The notes beneath the pieces are model-generated. The model was not told the origin of the DNA. It saw nothing but the letters and a program-made list of their open reading frames with translations, and ran no database searches. Of a stretch of DNA of 64,000 nt, positions 28,681 to 38,125 are shown one piece after another; the stretch's first letter is position 1, and every line of letters starts with the position of its first letter. The position numbers and the translations under genes were made by a program. The DNA comes from Rhizobium sp. ARZ01 (GTDB lineage: Bacteria; Pseudomonadota; Alphaproteobacteria; Rhizobiales; Rhizobiaceae): assembly GCF_014851675.1 (NCBI RefSeq), contig NZ_JACVAE010000004.1:62001-126000 (forward strand), in the 5' to 3' direction.

Positions 28681-29814
28681 TCAGTTGTAGGTGGGGCTCC
28701 GCAGCAGGGTATCTGCGTGATCGATCCGCTGGCCTGCGGGATCGAAGACGTGCAGGGCCTCCGGCGGCGCGAAGAAGAAGACGCGGGCGCAGTTGTCGAC
28801 GCGCGGCAATGCATGCGTCGTCAAAAACAGCGTGTGGTTCTCGCTCCTCAATTCGAGAATCCAACTGCCGCCGGTCGGCAGCACACCCGTCACTTTCATC
28901 TCGCCGAAAAAGCTACCCTGCGGCACGTCTTCCAGCTTCGTTGTGTAGCCGATCGCCTCGGGCCGGATGCCGACAGAGCCAATGCCGCGCAGTTGTGGAA
29001 ACCGTGCCGCCAGATAGGCCTCGGCCTTGTCCGCCACGTCGGAGGTTCCCGGCTTGCCGAAGGTCATAATATTGATCGGCGGGCTACCGACGAACTCGGC
29101 GACGAAACGGTTGGCGGGATGGTCGTAGATGTCGTTGGGTGTCCCCATCTGCTGCAGTGTGCCCTCGTTCATGACGGCGATGGTGGTCGCAAGCGTCATC
29201 GCCTCCCACTGGTCGTGGGTGACGAAGACGATGGTCGTCTTGAACTCCTTGTGCAGCCGCTTCAGTTCCGCCCGCATTTCGAGACGCAGCCGCGCGTCGA
29301 GGTTGGAGAGCGGCTCATCGAGCAGAAGCACGCCCGGATTGACGGCCAGCATGCGGGCCAACGCCACTCGCTGCTGCTGCCCGCCCGAAAGTTGCGAGGG
29401 GTAGCGATCGCGATATTTCGCGATGTCGAGTGCCTGCATGACACGCTCGACGCGCGCCTCACGCTCCGCCTTCGGCAGCTTGCGTAAGCGGAGGCCGAAG
29501 TCGGTGTTCCTCTCAATCGTCAGGTGGGGCCAGAGCGCGTAGCTCTGAAACACCAGCCCCATCTCCCGCTTTTCCGGCGGCACGAAGACACCGTCCATGA
29601 TGGAGTCCACCACCCGTTCGCCGATGCGGATCTCGCCGCCCGACAGGTTCTCCAGGCCGGCGATCATGCGCAATGTCGTGGTCTTGCCGCAGCCGGATGG
29701 CCCCAGAAGGCACATGAATTCCCCGTCGCGGATCTCGAGGTCGAGGTCGGAAACAGCGTTGGCGGAATTCACGCCATAGTTCTTCTGCGCGCCGCGCAGG
29801 TTGATCGTGGGCAT
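28681..29814 (-). CDS. ABC transporter ATP-binding protein (FbpC/AfuC/PotA group)
   Basis: This 377-residue ATPase has Walker A GPSGCGKTTTLR near 38-49, signature LSGGQQQR near 141, Walker B VLLLDEPLSNLDARLR, H-loop HDQ, and a C-terminal regulatory TOBE-like domain (about 245-370). The ATG at 29814 shares a base with the permease stop (TGATG), indicating coupled translation. It energises the two-domain permease upstream. Confidence 0.9.
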   Translation of the reverse strand: MPTINLRGAQKNYGVNSANAVSDLDLEIRDGEFMCLLGPSGCGKTTTLRMIAGLENLSGGEIRIGERVVDSIMDGVFVPPEKREMGLVFQSYALWPHLTIERNTDFGLRLRKLPKAEREARVERVMQALDIAKYRDRYPSQLSGGQQQRVALARMLAVNPGVLLLDEPLSNLDARLRLEMRAELKRLHKEFKTTIVFVTHDQWEAMTLATTIAVMNEGTLQQMGTPNDIYDHPANRFVAEFVGSPPINIMTFGKPGTSDVADKAEAYLAARFPQLRGIGSVGIRPEAIGYTTKLEDVPQGSFFGEMKVTGVLPTGGSWILELRSENHTLFLTTHALPRVDNCARVFFFAPPEALHVFDPAGQRIDHADTLLRSPTYN

Positions 29815-31670
29815 CAGCTTCCAAGTCCTTCTGCAAGATTTGTCCGGGTCAGCTTCTGGGCCAGCAGGGTGCCGAGGTAGGCGATTGCGGCGATGATCAG
29901 CACGACGGCGTTCGCCGCCTGGGTGTAGTGGTAGTCGACGAGCCGCAGCGAATAGGTCGTCAGTACGTCTGTGCTCGGTACTGCGAGGATGACGAAGAGG
30001 CTGAGCCCCTTGATCCCCGAGATGAACGGCAGCAGCACGCCGGTCACGAGCGATCCCTTTTGGATCGGGATGACGATCGAGATCATGCGGCGGAACCAGC
30101 CGGCGCCGGCGATCTGCGCGGCTTCCTCCGGATCCTTGCCGAGCTGTGTCATGGCGGAGATGCCGGCGCGCGAGGCATAGGGCATCTGGTCGGCGATCAG
30201 CGCGAGTACGAGGATGGTGACGGTGCCGTAGAGCGCCGGCATCGGACCACGGGGAACCGCGAACAGCGACAGATAGGCGGCGGCGAAGGCGATCCCCGGG
30301 ACCAGATAGGGCAGGAACGTCACCTGGCGCAGGTAGACCGACAGCGCACGGACCGGCGTGCGGATCACGACATAACCGACCAGCAGCCCGAAGATGCCCG
30401 AGGTCAGTGACGCCAGCCCGACGATCATCAGCGTGTTCTTCGCCGCCGCCCACAGATCGGGGCTGAGAAGGATGCCGGTCTGCAGCGCAACCGTGTTGAG
30501 GTCGGTGCCGATCCAGTAGTCGAGGGTGAAGTTGTCGAGCGTGAACTGCGCCGGCATCTTCATGATCGTCGACAGGAACAGGGTGAGCAATGGCAGGCCG
30601 ACGCTCAGCACGAAGATCGTCGCGGCGAAGCCAGTCGCAAGAAGGCGCATGCTGCCAAGCCGGCTCTGCCTGTTCATCGAGCCCTTCGAGCCGATGGTGA
30701 CGAAGCGCCGGGCCTCACGCACCAGCCTGGCGTCGATCATCAGTGTGACGATGCCAATCAGCATGATCGAGGCTGCGACAACGCCTGCGACGCCCGTCTG
30801 TCGCGACGCGATGCTGCGAAAGAGCGAGGTTGAAAGCACCTCGAACTTGACCGGCAGGCCGAGCACATAGGGCACGCCGAATTCGCCGAGACACTTCGCG
30901 AAGATCAAGACCATCGACGATAGCAGCGCCGGACGCATTAGCGGCATGATGATCTGCAGCGCGACCTGATAGCGCTTCGCGCCGAGAATACGGGCGGAGT
31001 CCTCAAGCTGCGAGTCGAATCGGCGTAGCGCCGAGCCGAACAGCAAGATCACGAAAGGCGTGTAATGCAAGGCGAGTATAATCGTGATCGGGAAGCGGCC
31101 GTAGGCGACCCAATCCGGCGGCGTCAGCCCCATCGCCTCGAACCAGCCCGGCTGGCCGCCGACCGTTCGGTTCTTGAAAAGCGTGGTCCAGGCAAGCGCA
31201 AAGGTCCAGGCGGGCAGCATGTACGGGACGATCAGGGCGGTGGCGAACCACCGGCGTCCGAACATGTCCGTCCGGCTGATGAGCCAGGCAAGCACCGTTC
31301 CGATCAGCAGCGACAGCAAGATGGCGCCGAAGGCAACAGTTAGCGTATTGAAAAGCGGCTGCCAGAACAGGTCCGCCGACACCGGCGAAAAGAACGCCCG
31401 GTCGAGATAGTAGAGCGTCAGTTCGCCGACGTCCTTGTTCAGGCGCCGCTCGTGCCCGAATTGCACGCGAACGGCATCGAGCACGATCGAGATGATCGGC
31501 ACAACGATCAGGTAGGTGAAGAGGAGCGCCGTGAACACCCCAATGAGGGTCGTCGGCTCGCGCATGGCCACCTTGAGCCGGTAGCGCCAGACCTGCCAGG
31601 CCGATGGCGTCGCGGCTGCTTTCGCCGCAACCGCCATAGCCTTCGCCGATTCACTTAGAAGAGCCATCAT
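29814..31670 (-). CDS. Two-domain ABC permease (FbpB/AfuB-like)
   Basis: This 618-residue protein has two tandem permease halves, each with about six transmembrane segments and an EAA-type loop (LEDSARILGAKRYQVALQI and PEEAAQIAGAGWFRRMISI are the coupling regions). Fusion of both halves is usual for iron/thiamine/AfuB-type transporters. It is the first gene of the operon transcribed from the gap with the divergent LacI regulator. Organophosphate uptake is inferred from the downstream phosphatases; iron uptake is less likely because no siderophore, Fur or iron gene is nearby. Confidence 0.88.
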   Translation of the reverse strand: MMALLSESAKAMAVAAKAAATPSAWQVWRYRLKVAMREPTTLIGVFTALLFTYLIVVPIISIVLDAVRVQFGHERRLNKDVGELTLYYLDRAFFSPVSADLFWQPLFNTLTVAFGAILLSLLIGTVLAWLISRTDMFGRRWFATALIVPYMLPAWTFALAWTTLFKNRTVGGQPGWFEAMGLTPPDWVAYGRFPITIILALHYTPFVILLFGSALRRFDSQLEDSARILGAKRYQVALQIIMPLMRPALLSSMVLIFAKCLGEFGVPYVLGLPVKFEVLSTSLFRSIASRQTGVAGVVAASIMLIGIVTLMIDARLVREARRFVTIGSKGSMNRQSRLGSMRLLATGFAATIFVLSVGLPLLTLFLSTIMKMPAQFTLDNFTLDYWIGTDLNTVALQTGILLSPDLWAAAKNTLMIVGLASLTSGIFGLLVGYVVIRTPVRALSVYLRQVTFLPYLVPGIAFAAAYLSLFAVPRGPMPALYGTVTILVLALIADQMPYASRAGISAMTQLGKDPEEAAQIAGAGWFRRMISIVIPIQKGSLVTGVLLPFISGIKGLSLFVILAVPSTDVLTTYSLRLVDYHYTQAANAVVLIIAAIAYLGTLLAQKLTRTNLAEGLGS

Positions 31671-32270
31671 ACCTCCCCATGGCCACTTTCATGTGCGACC
31701 TCCCGCCTTTACGGGGGCAGTGCGATACAGCCTCCTTCGAGGCCGCCTCTGCCTGACCGCGGTCGAGCTCGCGCTGGTCGCCTTCTTGCAGAGCAACGGG
31801 CGCCATCATCGGATCTCCCCGCGATTTGCTGCCCGGCGCCGTCGCGGCGCATCAGTCTCGCCCCACCTTCCGAGGAACAGTCGCACCGTATGCTCGATAA
31901 ATTGGAATAAAAATTCCATTTCCTCCTTGCCGATGGAACATATGATCGATTCAGAATGGGAATTTGTCAACAATAAAATGCACACGCGATCACAACAAGA
32001 TGTTATTGTTTTTCCTGCATTTTTTGTAACGGTTTCGCGTGCATTTTTTGATCGCGACGCCAACGCATGCCAGGGCAAAATGGAATGACCCTCGTGGCAG
32101 TGTGGATGTGGATGCTGCAAGTGTGCCTGCAGGTTGCGACTCAATGGACAGGATCAAGCGGCAGTCGCAGCGTTATCAGCAGCCGACCATTTTGCTGCCC
32201 GCAAATTTCATTGGAAATCAGCGCGGTTTATGGCCAGTGATAGTGGCAAGCTGATTCCTCAGGAGGATCG
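31671..32270. other. 600-bp divergent regulatory region
   Basis: This gap separates the permease gene from the LacI gene. The middle (about 31895-32060) is clearly AT-richer than its surroundings and contains a TGGAAT/ATTCCA hairpin (31903-31918), two TGCATTTTTTG direct repeats near 32025 and 32040, and TGCAC-type motifs. No convincing gene is seen in it. Confidence 0.6.
31975..32047. promoter_or_regulatory. Inverted TGCAC motifs, candidate LacI operators
   Basis: AAAATGCACACGCGA (31975-31989) reads left to right and its near copy AAAATGCACGCGAA (32034-32047) lies on the opposite strand. The core TGCACACGCGATC at 31979-31991 recurs as TGCACACGTGACC at 36588-36600, in front of the second phosphatase operon. 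Binding by the LacI protein encoded at 32271 is inferred. Confidence 0.5.
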
Positions 32271-33257
32271 ATGGCAAGGGGATTTGTAACGGCCGAGGAA
32301 GTTGCAAAGCGCGCGGGCGTTTCGCGTTCAGCTGTCTCGCGCACCTTCACCCCCGGCGGCAGCGTATCGAAAGTCGTGAGACGAAAGGTCTTGAAGGCCG
32401 CGCGCGAACTTGGTTACCGGGTCAATCGTCTGGCGCAGGGGCTGAACAGCGACCGCTCCAACTTGATCGGCGTTGTCGGCGCCAATCTCAGTTCACCCTT
32501 CATCTCCAAGCAGCTCGACCTGTTGAGCATCGGACTGCTGCGCCGGGGGCTGCAGTGCCTCCTGCTGAATGCTGCGGACGCACGTCAGGACATCGCGCCG
32601 CTGATCGAGCTACTCTTCGAGTTCCGAGCCCAAGCAATCGTTGTGCTTTCCGGCGAGCCGCCGGCATCAATCGTGGACGAGTGCATCGCCAACGGAGTTC
32701 GCCTCGTCCTCATGCACCAGCGACTGGATCGCACCGACATGAACATGGTGCTCAGTGACGATTCACACGGGGCCGATCTGGCTGCCATGCGGCTGATCGA
32801 AGCGAAATGCCGCAAGGTCGCTGTCGTCATGAGCGGCAGCCAGACACCGGCCCAGGTCCGCCGGGCAACTGCATTCACGCAGAAAATGCAGGCGGAAAGG
32901 ATCGAAGTGGTTCCGTGGTGTGGTGGCCCGACGAGTTATGATAGCGGCCTTCGGGCGGGACGCGAACTTCTGGCTGACAAGGCAATCGACGGCGCCTTCT
33001 GTGTCACCGACCTTCTGGCGCTCGGTTTTCTCGACGCTGCCCGCCTCGAAATGGGCCGCCGCGTGCCGCAGGACATTTCCATCATCGGCTTCGACGACAT
33101 TCCGCAAGCCGGCTGGAAGGGCTACGAGCTGACGACCATTGCCCAGTCCTTCGACGCGCTGGCCGATAAGGTACTTTCTGCCCTCGAGAGCGATGAGCCT
33201 GAGACCAGGTTGCAGGTGGTGCCGGTCGCCCTGGTGGAACGGAAAACTGTGCGCTGA
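32271..33257 (+). CDS. LacI-family regulator of the transporter/phosphatase locus
   Basis: This 328-residue regulator has a LacI helix-turn-helix at residues about 6-27 (TAEEVAKRAGVSRSAVSRTF), a hinge, and a type-I periplasmic-binding-like sensor (LIGVVGANLSSPF onward). The start follows a strong AGGAGG site. It lies between two minus-strand operons: divergent from the transporter operon and tail-to-tail (18 bp) with the metallophosphoesterase gene. TGCAC motifs in front of both operons suggest one shared regulon; the effector could be a dephosphorylated product. Confidence 0.87.
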   Translation: MARGFVTAEEVAKRAGVSRSAVSRTFTPGGSVSKVVRRKVLKAARELGYRVNRLAQGLNSDRSNLIGVVGANLSSPFISKQLDLLSIGLLRRGLQCLLLNAADARQDIAPLIELLFEFRAQAIVVLSGEPPASIVDECIANGVRLVLMHQRLDRTDMNMVLSDDSHGADLAAMRLIEAKCRKVAVVMSGSQTPAQVRRATAFTQKMQAERIEVVPWCGGPTSYDSGLRAGRELLADKAIDGAFCVTDLLALGFLDAARLEMGRRVPQDISIIGFDDIPQAGWKGYELTTIAQSFDALADKVLSALESDEPETRLQVVPVALVERKTVR

Positions 33258-33274
33258 CCGGCGGGCGGGCGAAT

Positions 33275-34990
33275 TCACGCCACTGCGTCTTCCCGTACCA
33301 GGTTCGACATGACCGTCAGTTGCGCAGCACCCCTTTCCGCGCGATCAAGGAACAACCCGAGCGCTTCGAGGAAAATGGCGAGAAAGCCCTGGAGCGAGTC
33401 GGCCTGCGCGGCACTTGGCTTCCGCCCGAACTCCCTTGCAAGGAACCGGTAAAGCCCAAGTCGGCGCTCTCCAATGTGGGGCAAGGACAGTGAACCGCCC
33501 TGCCTCAGGCAGTACCAGTCGGCAATCAGCTGGAGCAGCGGAAACCCGCGAAGCTCCTCGATGTCAACCGGGGCAGCCTGCGCAAGCACCTGCAATGTTG
33601 TGACAACCCCCTGCTCGCCGGACAGGAGGATACACATCTCTCCGACCGTCAGATCGGACACCTGCTCGGCGATCGCAACCGGCCATTCCTTGGGGAAATA
33701 GCGGTGCTGAACCAGCGCCAGTGTGTGCCAGCGCAGGAAGGCGCCATAGTCAGCAGCCCGGAACGCGGGATCCGGCTTCGCACGCAGAGCCGCAGTCTCC
33801 AGACCATAGCCTTCAGAGAGGGCAACGTTGACCGGCAGGTCGGACAACTCGACCGTTTCGACCCCGATTTGGTCATGGGCGGGATGCACGATTTTGAACG
33901 CCGGCGGAAAGGCGACCAGCGATGGAACAGCAACATTGGTCAGAGGACGACTGTCCCTGCCCCGGCGCGTCACACCCTCCACATGGAGATGCCCGCTGAA
34001 ATGAAGGGACAGTCCGACTGCGACAAGCGCCTCTTCCACCTCTGCCTTCGGCGTACGTTTGGCAACGTTCGTTTCGCCGAAAAGCACCCGCTCAGCACCG
34101 GTTGTGCCATCGAACGGATCGAGCGCCGGGTAGTGCGAAAAGGCGAGCAGTGTTTTGGCGAGTTTGCGGGCACGCCTGCTGATATCGGCAATCCAGGTGA
34201 GGATGAAGGGCTTGCATCGCAGCATGGCGTTCCAGCCGCCCGCGGTGCTGTCGATGAAGGCAGCCTCCTCGGCCCGTACATACTCGCCATCGCGCGGCTC
34301 GAACACGTTGGCATCGATCATCAGCAACCAGAGACCCGGCTCCGGCTCGACCAGGTAGGAGGCATCCATCAGCCGGTAGCGGTTCCGGCCATCCGGCGAG
34401 GCGACCTCGTATTGGCGGTCTTCGACCGCATCGGAGGCCCCGAACGGCGTTTCCCAGTGGAGATACTCCGGCCGACGGAAATATCCGAAGTCTGCCATCG
34501 GATCGAGCCCGACCGGATAGCCTTCACAATACATGCGCTCGCTGACAACGGTGCCGGGACCCGCCTTGCGGGGATCGCTCGTCACCAGGACGCCCTCGCC
34601 GCCTTCGGCGAGAAACTGCTTGGTGTGGTGGCGGCCGCGCGGCCCGAAGATATCGTGGTTGCCTGGCAGCGCGTAGAAGGCCATGCCGAATTCGTCGGCA
34701 TGGTGCCGGAGTATGCCCGTCAAAGTCTCGGTCGTGGCGCGCTGGCCATCGTCTGTGTAGTCACCGAGCAGCACCACATGGCGGATGCCCCGGCGGCGCA
34801 CATTATCCAGCGCCGCCATAAGCGCATCCGCGCTTTCATTGAAGACACGCGTGGACTCGCGAGTGTCCGCCCAGCTGCGCATCGTCAGCCTTCGGCCATC
34901 CACCGTGATCCCCGGAAAGCCGAAATCCGCATCAAGGTCATGGAAATGGGCGTCGGCAATGACCGCGACCGCCGGCAGCGTGCGCGTCAT
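33275..34990 (-). CDS. Calcineurin-like metallophosphoesterase
   Basis: This 571-residue protein has the full set of dimetal motifs: D-x-H at Asp13/His15 (IADAHFHD), GDYTDDG with Asp77, GNHD with Asn111/His112, SHYPALD, and GHLHVEG. The metal domain occupies about the first 360 residues. The remaining 200 are an uncharacterised alpha-rich tail, and no signal peptide is seen, so it should act in the cytoplasm. Family members hydrolyse phosphomonoesters or diesters. The ATG shares a base with the stop of the CX5R phosphatase gene (TGATG). A longer frame upstream was rejected because it would overlap that gene. Confidence 0.85.
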   Translation of the reverse strand: MTRTLPAVAVIADAHFHDLDADFGFPGITVDGRRLTMRSWADTRESTRVFNESADALMAALDNVRRRGIRHVVLLGDYTDDGQRATTETLTGILRHHADEFGMAFYALPGNHDIFGPRGRHHTKQFLAEGGEGVLVTSDPRKAGPGTVVSERMYCEGYPVGLDPMADFGYFRRPEYLHWETPFGASDAVEDRQYEVASPDGRNRYRLMDASYLVEPEPGLWLLMIDANVFEPRDGEYVRAEEAAFIDSTAGGWNAMLRCKPFILTWIADISRRARKLAKTLLAFSHYPALDPFDGTTGAERVLFGETNVAKRTPKAEVEEALVAVGLSLHFSGHLHVEGVTRRGRDSRPLTNVAVPSLVAFPPAFKIVHPAHDQIGVETVELSDLPVNVALSEGYGLETAALRAKPDPAFRAADYGAFLRWHTLALVQHRYFPKEWPVAIAEQVSDLTVGEMCILLSGEQGVVTTLQVLAQAAPVDIEELRGFPLLQLIADWYCLRQGGSLSLPHIGERRLGLYRFLAREFGRKPSAAQADSLQGFLAIFLEALGLFLDRAERGAAQLTVMSNLVREDAVA

Positions 34991-35601
34991 CAGAGGGTTC
35001 CCTGCCTGCGTCCCTCGACCAGGTCGATCCAGTCCGAAGCTCGCCTTGCCGCTTCGTAGAGCATCGGCTTGGGCGTCTCGAACCATTCGTCCGGGCGCAG
35101 TTCACGGCGCTCTCGAATGACAGCGAGCGCGTCGTCAAGCGTCGGATAGAGGTGCGGCTGCTGCTTGTGCAGGAACAGCGCCACCAGCGAGACGGAGCGG
35201 CTTCGGCCGCCCCGGCAATTGACGAGCACATTGCCGCCGTCTTGGAAAGGATAGGTGGCCCGCTTCGGCATCGACTGGCGGAGCGCTCCGTCCAGGATGT
35301 AGTAGGCACCAAGCATCATCGTGTCCGGGCTACCCTCGCCATCGATCATGCCCAGCTTGTAATAGCGGATGTCGGCAAAACCGTCAGCGCACAGGTCGCC
35401 ATCGGTTGCTGATGATGGCGAGCGGACAAAGTTGATGTCGAGATTGACGGCGCAGTTGACGACGGTGGTGATGCCATGGCGGCGCAACAACCCAAGATCA
35501 CGCGCCCCGTCGCTGCCGCCGATATAGAGTGTGGCTCGATGCGGCCCGAGCCCCTCGGCGATCAGGCTGATTGCTGGGCGGGCGTAGACCGGCGCATCCA
35601 T
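34990..35601 (-). CDS. Dual-specificity/PTP-fold phosphatase, copy 2
   Basis: This 203-residue paralogue of the protein at 24424-25050 has the CX5R loop with Cys129 and Arg135 in VNCRGGRSRS, again with Asn instead of His before the Cys. The stretch LLRRHGITTVVNCAVNLD is shared with copy 1. The start at 35601 follows an AAGGAG site; the longer frame to 35634 lacks one. It is the middle gene of the IMPase-DSP-metallophosphoesterase operon. Confidence 0.8.
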   Translation of the reverse strand: MDAPVYARPAISLIAEGLGPHRATLYIGGSDGARDLGLLRRHGITTVVNCAVNLDINFVRSPSSATDGDLCADGFADIRYYKLGMIDGEGSPDTMMLGAYYILDGALRQSMPKRATYPFQDGGNVLVNCRGGRSRSVSLVALFLHKQQPHLYPTLDDALAVIRERRELRPDEWFETPKPMLYEAARRASDWIDLVEGRRQGTL

Positions 35602-35724
35602 TTCGTCTCCTTCTCGCGGCCAACGCCGCACCAATTTCCGAACCGCGTTGTGTCATATCCGAGCGGTTTAAATCTACTTCCGGACCGTCCGAGCTCAGGC
35701 CCCCATCCCGACGATCCGCCAAAA

Positions 35725-36564
35725 TCAAGCCGGCGCTTTCTGCCTGTCCAGGCTGTGTGTGAACCCGGCAAGCGGTATCTTGGATGCTTGGCTCGCGCCA
35801 GCCGCCACGCCCGGCGCCACCGCAAGAACCGGACCCCCATCCTGCAGGCTGCCGATTTCCAGAAACGGGCAGACCAGTCCGCCGGCCTCGCTGACCAGCA
35901 AAAAACCAGCCAGGCAGTCCCAGGAGTTCATGTGAAGTTCGATGTAACCGTCGGACCGGCCGTCTGCGACATAGGCGAGCGCGAGAGCACCGGATCCGGC
36001 ACGCCGCACGTTGGCGCCCATGCCCAGCAGCGCTTCGACGACGCCGAGATACACTGCATTCGGAACGCGCGTGGACCACCCCATTTCAAGCGACGCGGCA
36101 TCAAAGCGATCCGTTTGCGCGACGCGTATCGGCGCGCCGTTGAGCGTCGCGCCCTGACCTCTCCGGGCGAAGTAGAGCTCGTCCAGCGCAGGATTGTAGA
36201 TCGCGCCGATCTCGGTCCGGCCGCCTTCGACATAAGCGATCGAAATGCAGAAGTGCGGGATACCACGGGCGAAATTTGCGGTGCCGTCAATCGGATCCAC
36301 GACCCAGACGCGCTCGCTGATGGCGCCCCCACTTTCTTCGCCGAAGAAACTGTCGCCGGGAAAATGTTCTGCAAGCTTCTCGCGAATGTGGGACTCCGAG
36401 GCGGCGTCCGAGAGCGTCAGGAAATCCTGCGGTCCCTTCATCGAAAAGGCCCGCGTCGTCTCGCCACGGAACCCTTGCAACACCAACTCGCCGGCTGATC
36501 GAATGACCTCGCGACAGAGCGCGGCACGACTGTCGAGATCATCTGCATATTTTGAAAGTCCCAC
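35725..36564 (-). CDS. Inositol-monophosphatase-family phosphatase, copy 2
   Basis: This 279-residue protein has metal-site motifs FGEESGG near 74-80, DPIDGTANFARG near 90-101, and NSWDCLAGFLLVSEAGG near 213-229. It is a paralogue of the protein at 25164-26087, and the shared DPIDGTANFARG is striking. It is the first gene of the second phosphatase operon. TGCAC-type operator-like motifs sit immediately upstream (36583-36619). Confidence 0.87.
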   Translation of the reverse strand: MGLSKYADDLDSRAALCREVIRSAGELVLQGFRGETTRAFSMKGPQDFLTLSDAASESHIREKLAEHFPGDSFFGEESGGAISERVWVVDPIDGTANFARGIPHFCISIAYVEGGRTEIGAIYNPALDELYFARRGQGATLNGAPIRVAQTDRFDAASLEMGWSTRVPNAVYLGVVEALLGMGANVRRAGSGALALAYVADGRSDGYIELHMNSWDCLAGFLLVSEAGGLVCPFLEIGSLQDGGPVLAVAPGVAAGASQASKIPLAGFTHSLDRQKAPA

Positions 36565-36582
36565 GGGGCGTACTCATCGCAG

Positions 36583-36619
36583 AAAATTGCACACGTGACC
36601 AGCATTTGCACGCGCGTTC
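36583..36619. promoter_or_regulatory. TGCAC motifs upstream of the second phosphatase operon
   Basis: TGCACACGTGACC (36588-36600) and TTTGCACGCGCGTT (36605-36618) lie 20-55 bp before the phosphatase start codon. They match the motifs at 31975-32047 in front of the transporter operon, so a common regulator is likely. Confidence 0.5.
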
Positions 36620-36774
36620 ATTTCGTTCAAGTCCTGCCGCGCGTTTTTCTGCATCGTGCGAGGAGCTTAGCTGGTGAGGTCACCGGTTGAAAGGCACGCA
36701 GAGCTTTTGCGTCGCCCGTCCGGGGCAGGAGATACGCAATGACCGAGGCTCTCGAGAGACGGCACCGTATCTCA

Positions 36775-37827
36775 CTAGGCGAGGACGGTCAGTCCGCCGC
36801 CTGCCGGATCAACCGTTCCAATAATCGCCGCGCGCCCATATCCTGCTGTCTGTATGGTTCGCTGCAATCCGTCCACACGGCGATGATCACAGGCAACCAG
36901 CAGTCCGCCCGACGTCTGTGGATCGGTCAGCAACTGCCGCTTCCACGGCGGAAGATCGGTCGGCAAATCGACCTCGGCGCCATAGCTTGCCCAATTGCGA
37001 TTGGACGCACCGGTGACGAACCCCTGTTCGGCGAGGGCCTCCGCCTCCCGGAGGAATGGAAGAGCGGCATAGCGCAGCGTCATGCCGACACCCGAGCCGC
37101 GCGCCATTTCCAGGCCATGACCAAGGATGCCGAAGCCGGTGACATCGGTGATGGCGTGAACTGCCGGGTCCTTGCCCAACTCCGCCCCGATCCGGTTCAA
37201 CAAGGTCACCGAACCCATCAACTCGCTGTAAGCCTCGGAGCCGAGCTTCTGTTTCTTGAAGGCAGCGGAGTAGACGCCGACACCCAAAGGCTTTGTCAAG
37301 ATGAGCGCATCGCCCGGCCTGGCACCGCTATTTTTTCGCAAATTCGCAGGCTTGCAGGTGCCGATCACCGCAAGGCCATAGATTGGTTCCGGAGCGTCGA
37401 TGGAGTGGCCACCGGCCACCGGAATGCCGGCCTCAGCGCAAATGCTCGCACCGCCTTTGAGAATGGCGCGGATCATGTCGGCGGGGACCTTGTCCACGGG
37501 CATGCCGAGGATCGCCAGCGCCATGATCGGCGTTCCACCCATGGCATAGATATCGGAAATGGCATTGGTGGCGGCAATCCGGCCAAAATCGAACGGATCG
37601 TCCACCATCGGCATGAAGAAATCCGTCGTGGCGATTACACAGTTATCATCGTCGAGCTGCCATACCGCGGCGTCATCGCCGGTCTCCGTGCCGACGAGCA
37701 GTTGCTTGAACGGCAGCACAGCCGGCTGGTCCGCGAGCAATTCTTGCAGCACCGAGGGAGCAAGCTTGCAACCGCACCCGCCCCCATGGGCAAGTGTGCT
37801 CAGACGGATCGGCGAACTGGTGTCCAT
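36775..37827 (-). CDS. selD: Selenide, water dikinase
   Basis: This 350-residue enzyme makes selenophosphate from selenide and ATP, the selenium donor for Sec-tRNA. The active-site loop HGGGCGCK has Cys18 in the position that is Sec in some homologues, and the following Lys is conserved. The DDCAVW-like metal region appears as [11 protein letters not shown] near residue 51. The GGAGG ribosome site supports the start. It is divergent from the formate dehydrogenase operon that needs its product. The 298-bp gap 37828-38125 holds a TGCCGCTCGCGGCA palindrome at 38090-38103 but no other clear signal. Confidence 0.94.
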   Translation of the reverse strand: MDTSSPIRLSTLAHGGGCGCKLAPSVLQELLADQPAVLPFKQLLVGTETGDDAAVWQLDDDNCVIATTDFFMPMVDDPFDFGRIAATNAISDIYAMGGTPIMALAILGMPVDKVPADMIRAILKGGASICAEAGIPVAGGHSIDAPEPIYGLAVIGTCKPANLRKNSGARPGDALILTKPLGVGVYSAAFKKQKLGSEAYSELMGSVTLLNRIGAELGKDPAVHAITDVTGFGILGHGLEMARGSGVGMTLRYAALPFLREAEALAEQGFVTGASNRNWASYGAEVDLPTDLPPWKRQLLTDPQTSGGLLVACDHRRVDGLQRTIQTAGYGRAAIIGTVDPAGGGLTVLA

Positions 37828-38125
37828 GACAGCCTCCGGAAGCGGTCAGTCGGTATGGTCAGGTAGGCCGCAGGCATCGAACGGCGCCCCATAACCCGAG
37901 AACAGGCAGCGAAGTTCACCGCCTCAATCTGGGTCGTTTGGGCCGCCACGTCAATGCGCGGCCGTCCGCTCCATAGCGTCATGACGACACGTCACTCTTC
38001 CGACGCGCATAGCGATGTTGACAGGCCTTGGTTATTGCGGTGAAGTGCTGATACGTACCGAGTTATGTGATTGCCTGGACTTGCCTAAATGCCGCTCGCG
38101 GCAGCATCAGCGGAGGTGTCATGCA

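Noticed and set aside
28681..30453. Extended start for the ABC ATPase at 30453
   Set aside because: The extra residues are the out-of-frame shadow of the permease gene; the ATG at 29814 is coupled to the permease stop and begins a normal ATPase.
26154..31670. Ferric iron ABC transporter label for the Fbp-like cassette
   Set aside because: No Fur box, siderophore or iron gene was seen, and phosphatases follow in the same operon, so an organophosphate substrate is more consistent.
31693..32088. 131-codon frame in the divergent region upstream of the LacI gene
   Set aside because: No ribosome site, no domain, and it runs across the AT-rich regulatory stretch with operator-like repeats.
33704..35059. 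451-codon frame antisense to the metallophosphoesterase
   Set aside because: The minus-strand gene has all dimetal motifs and coupled translation; this frame has none.
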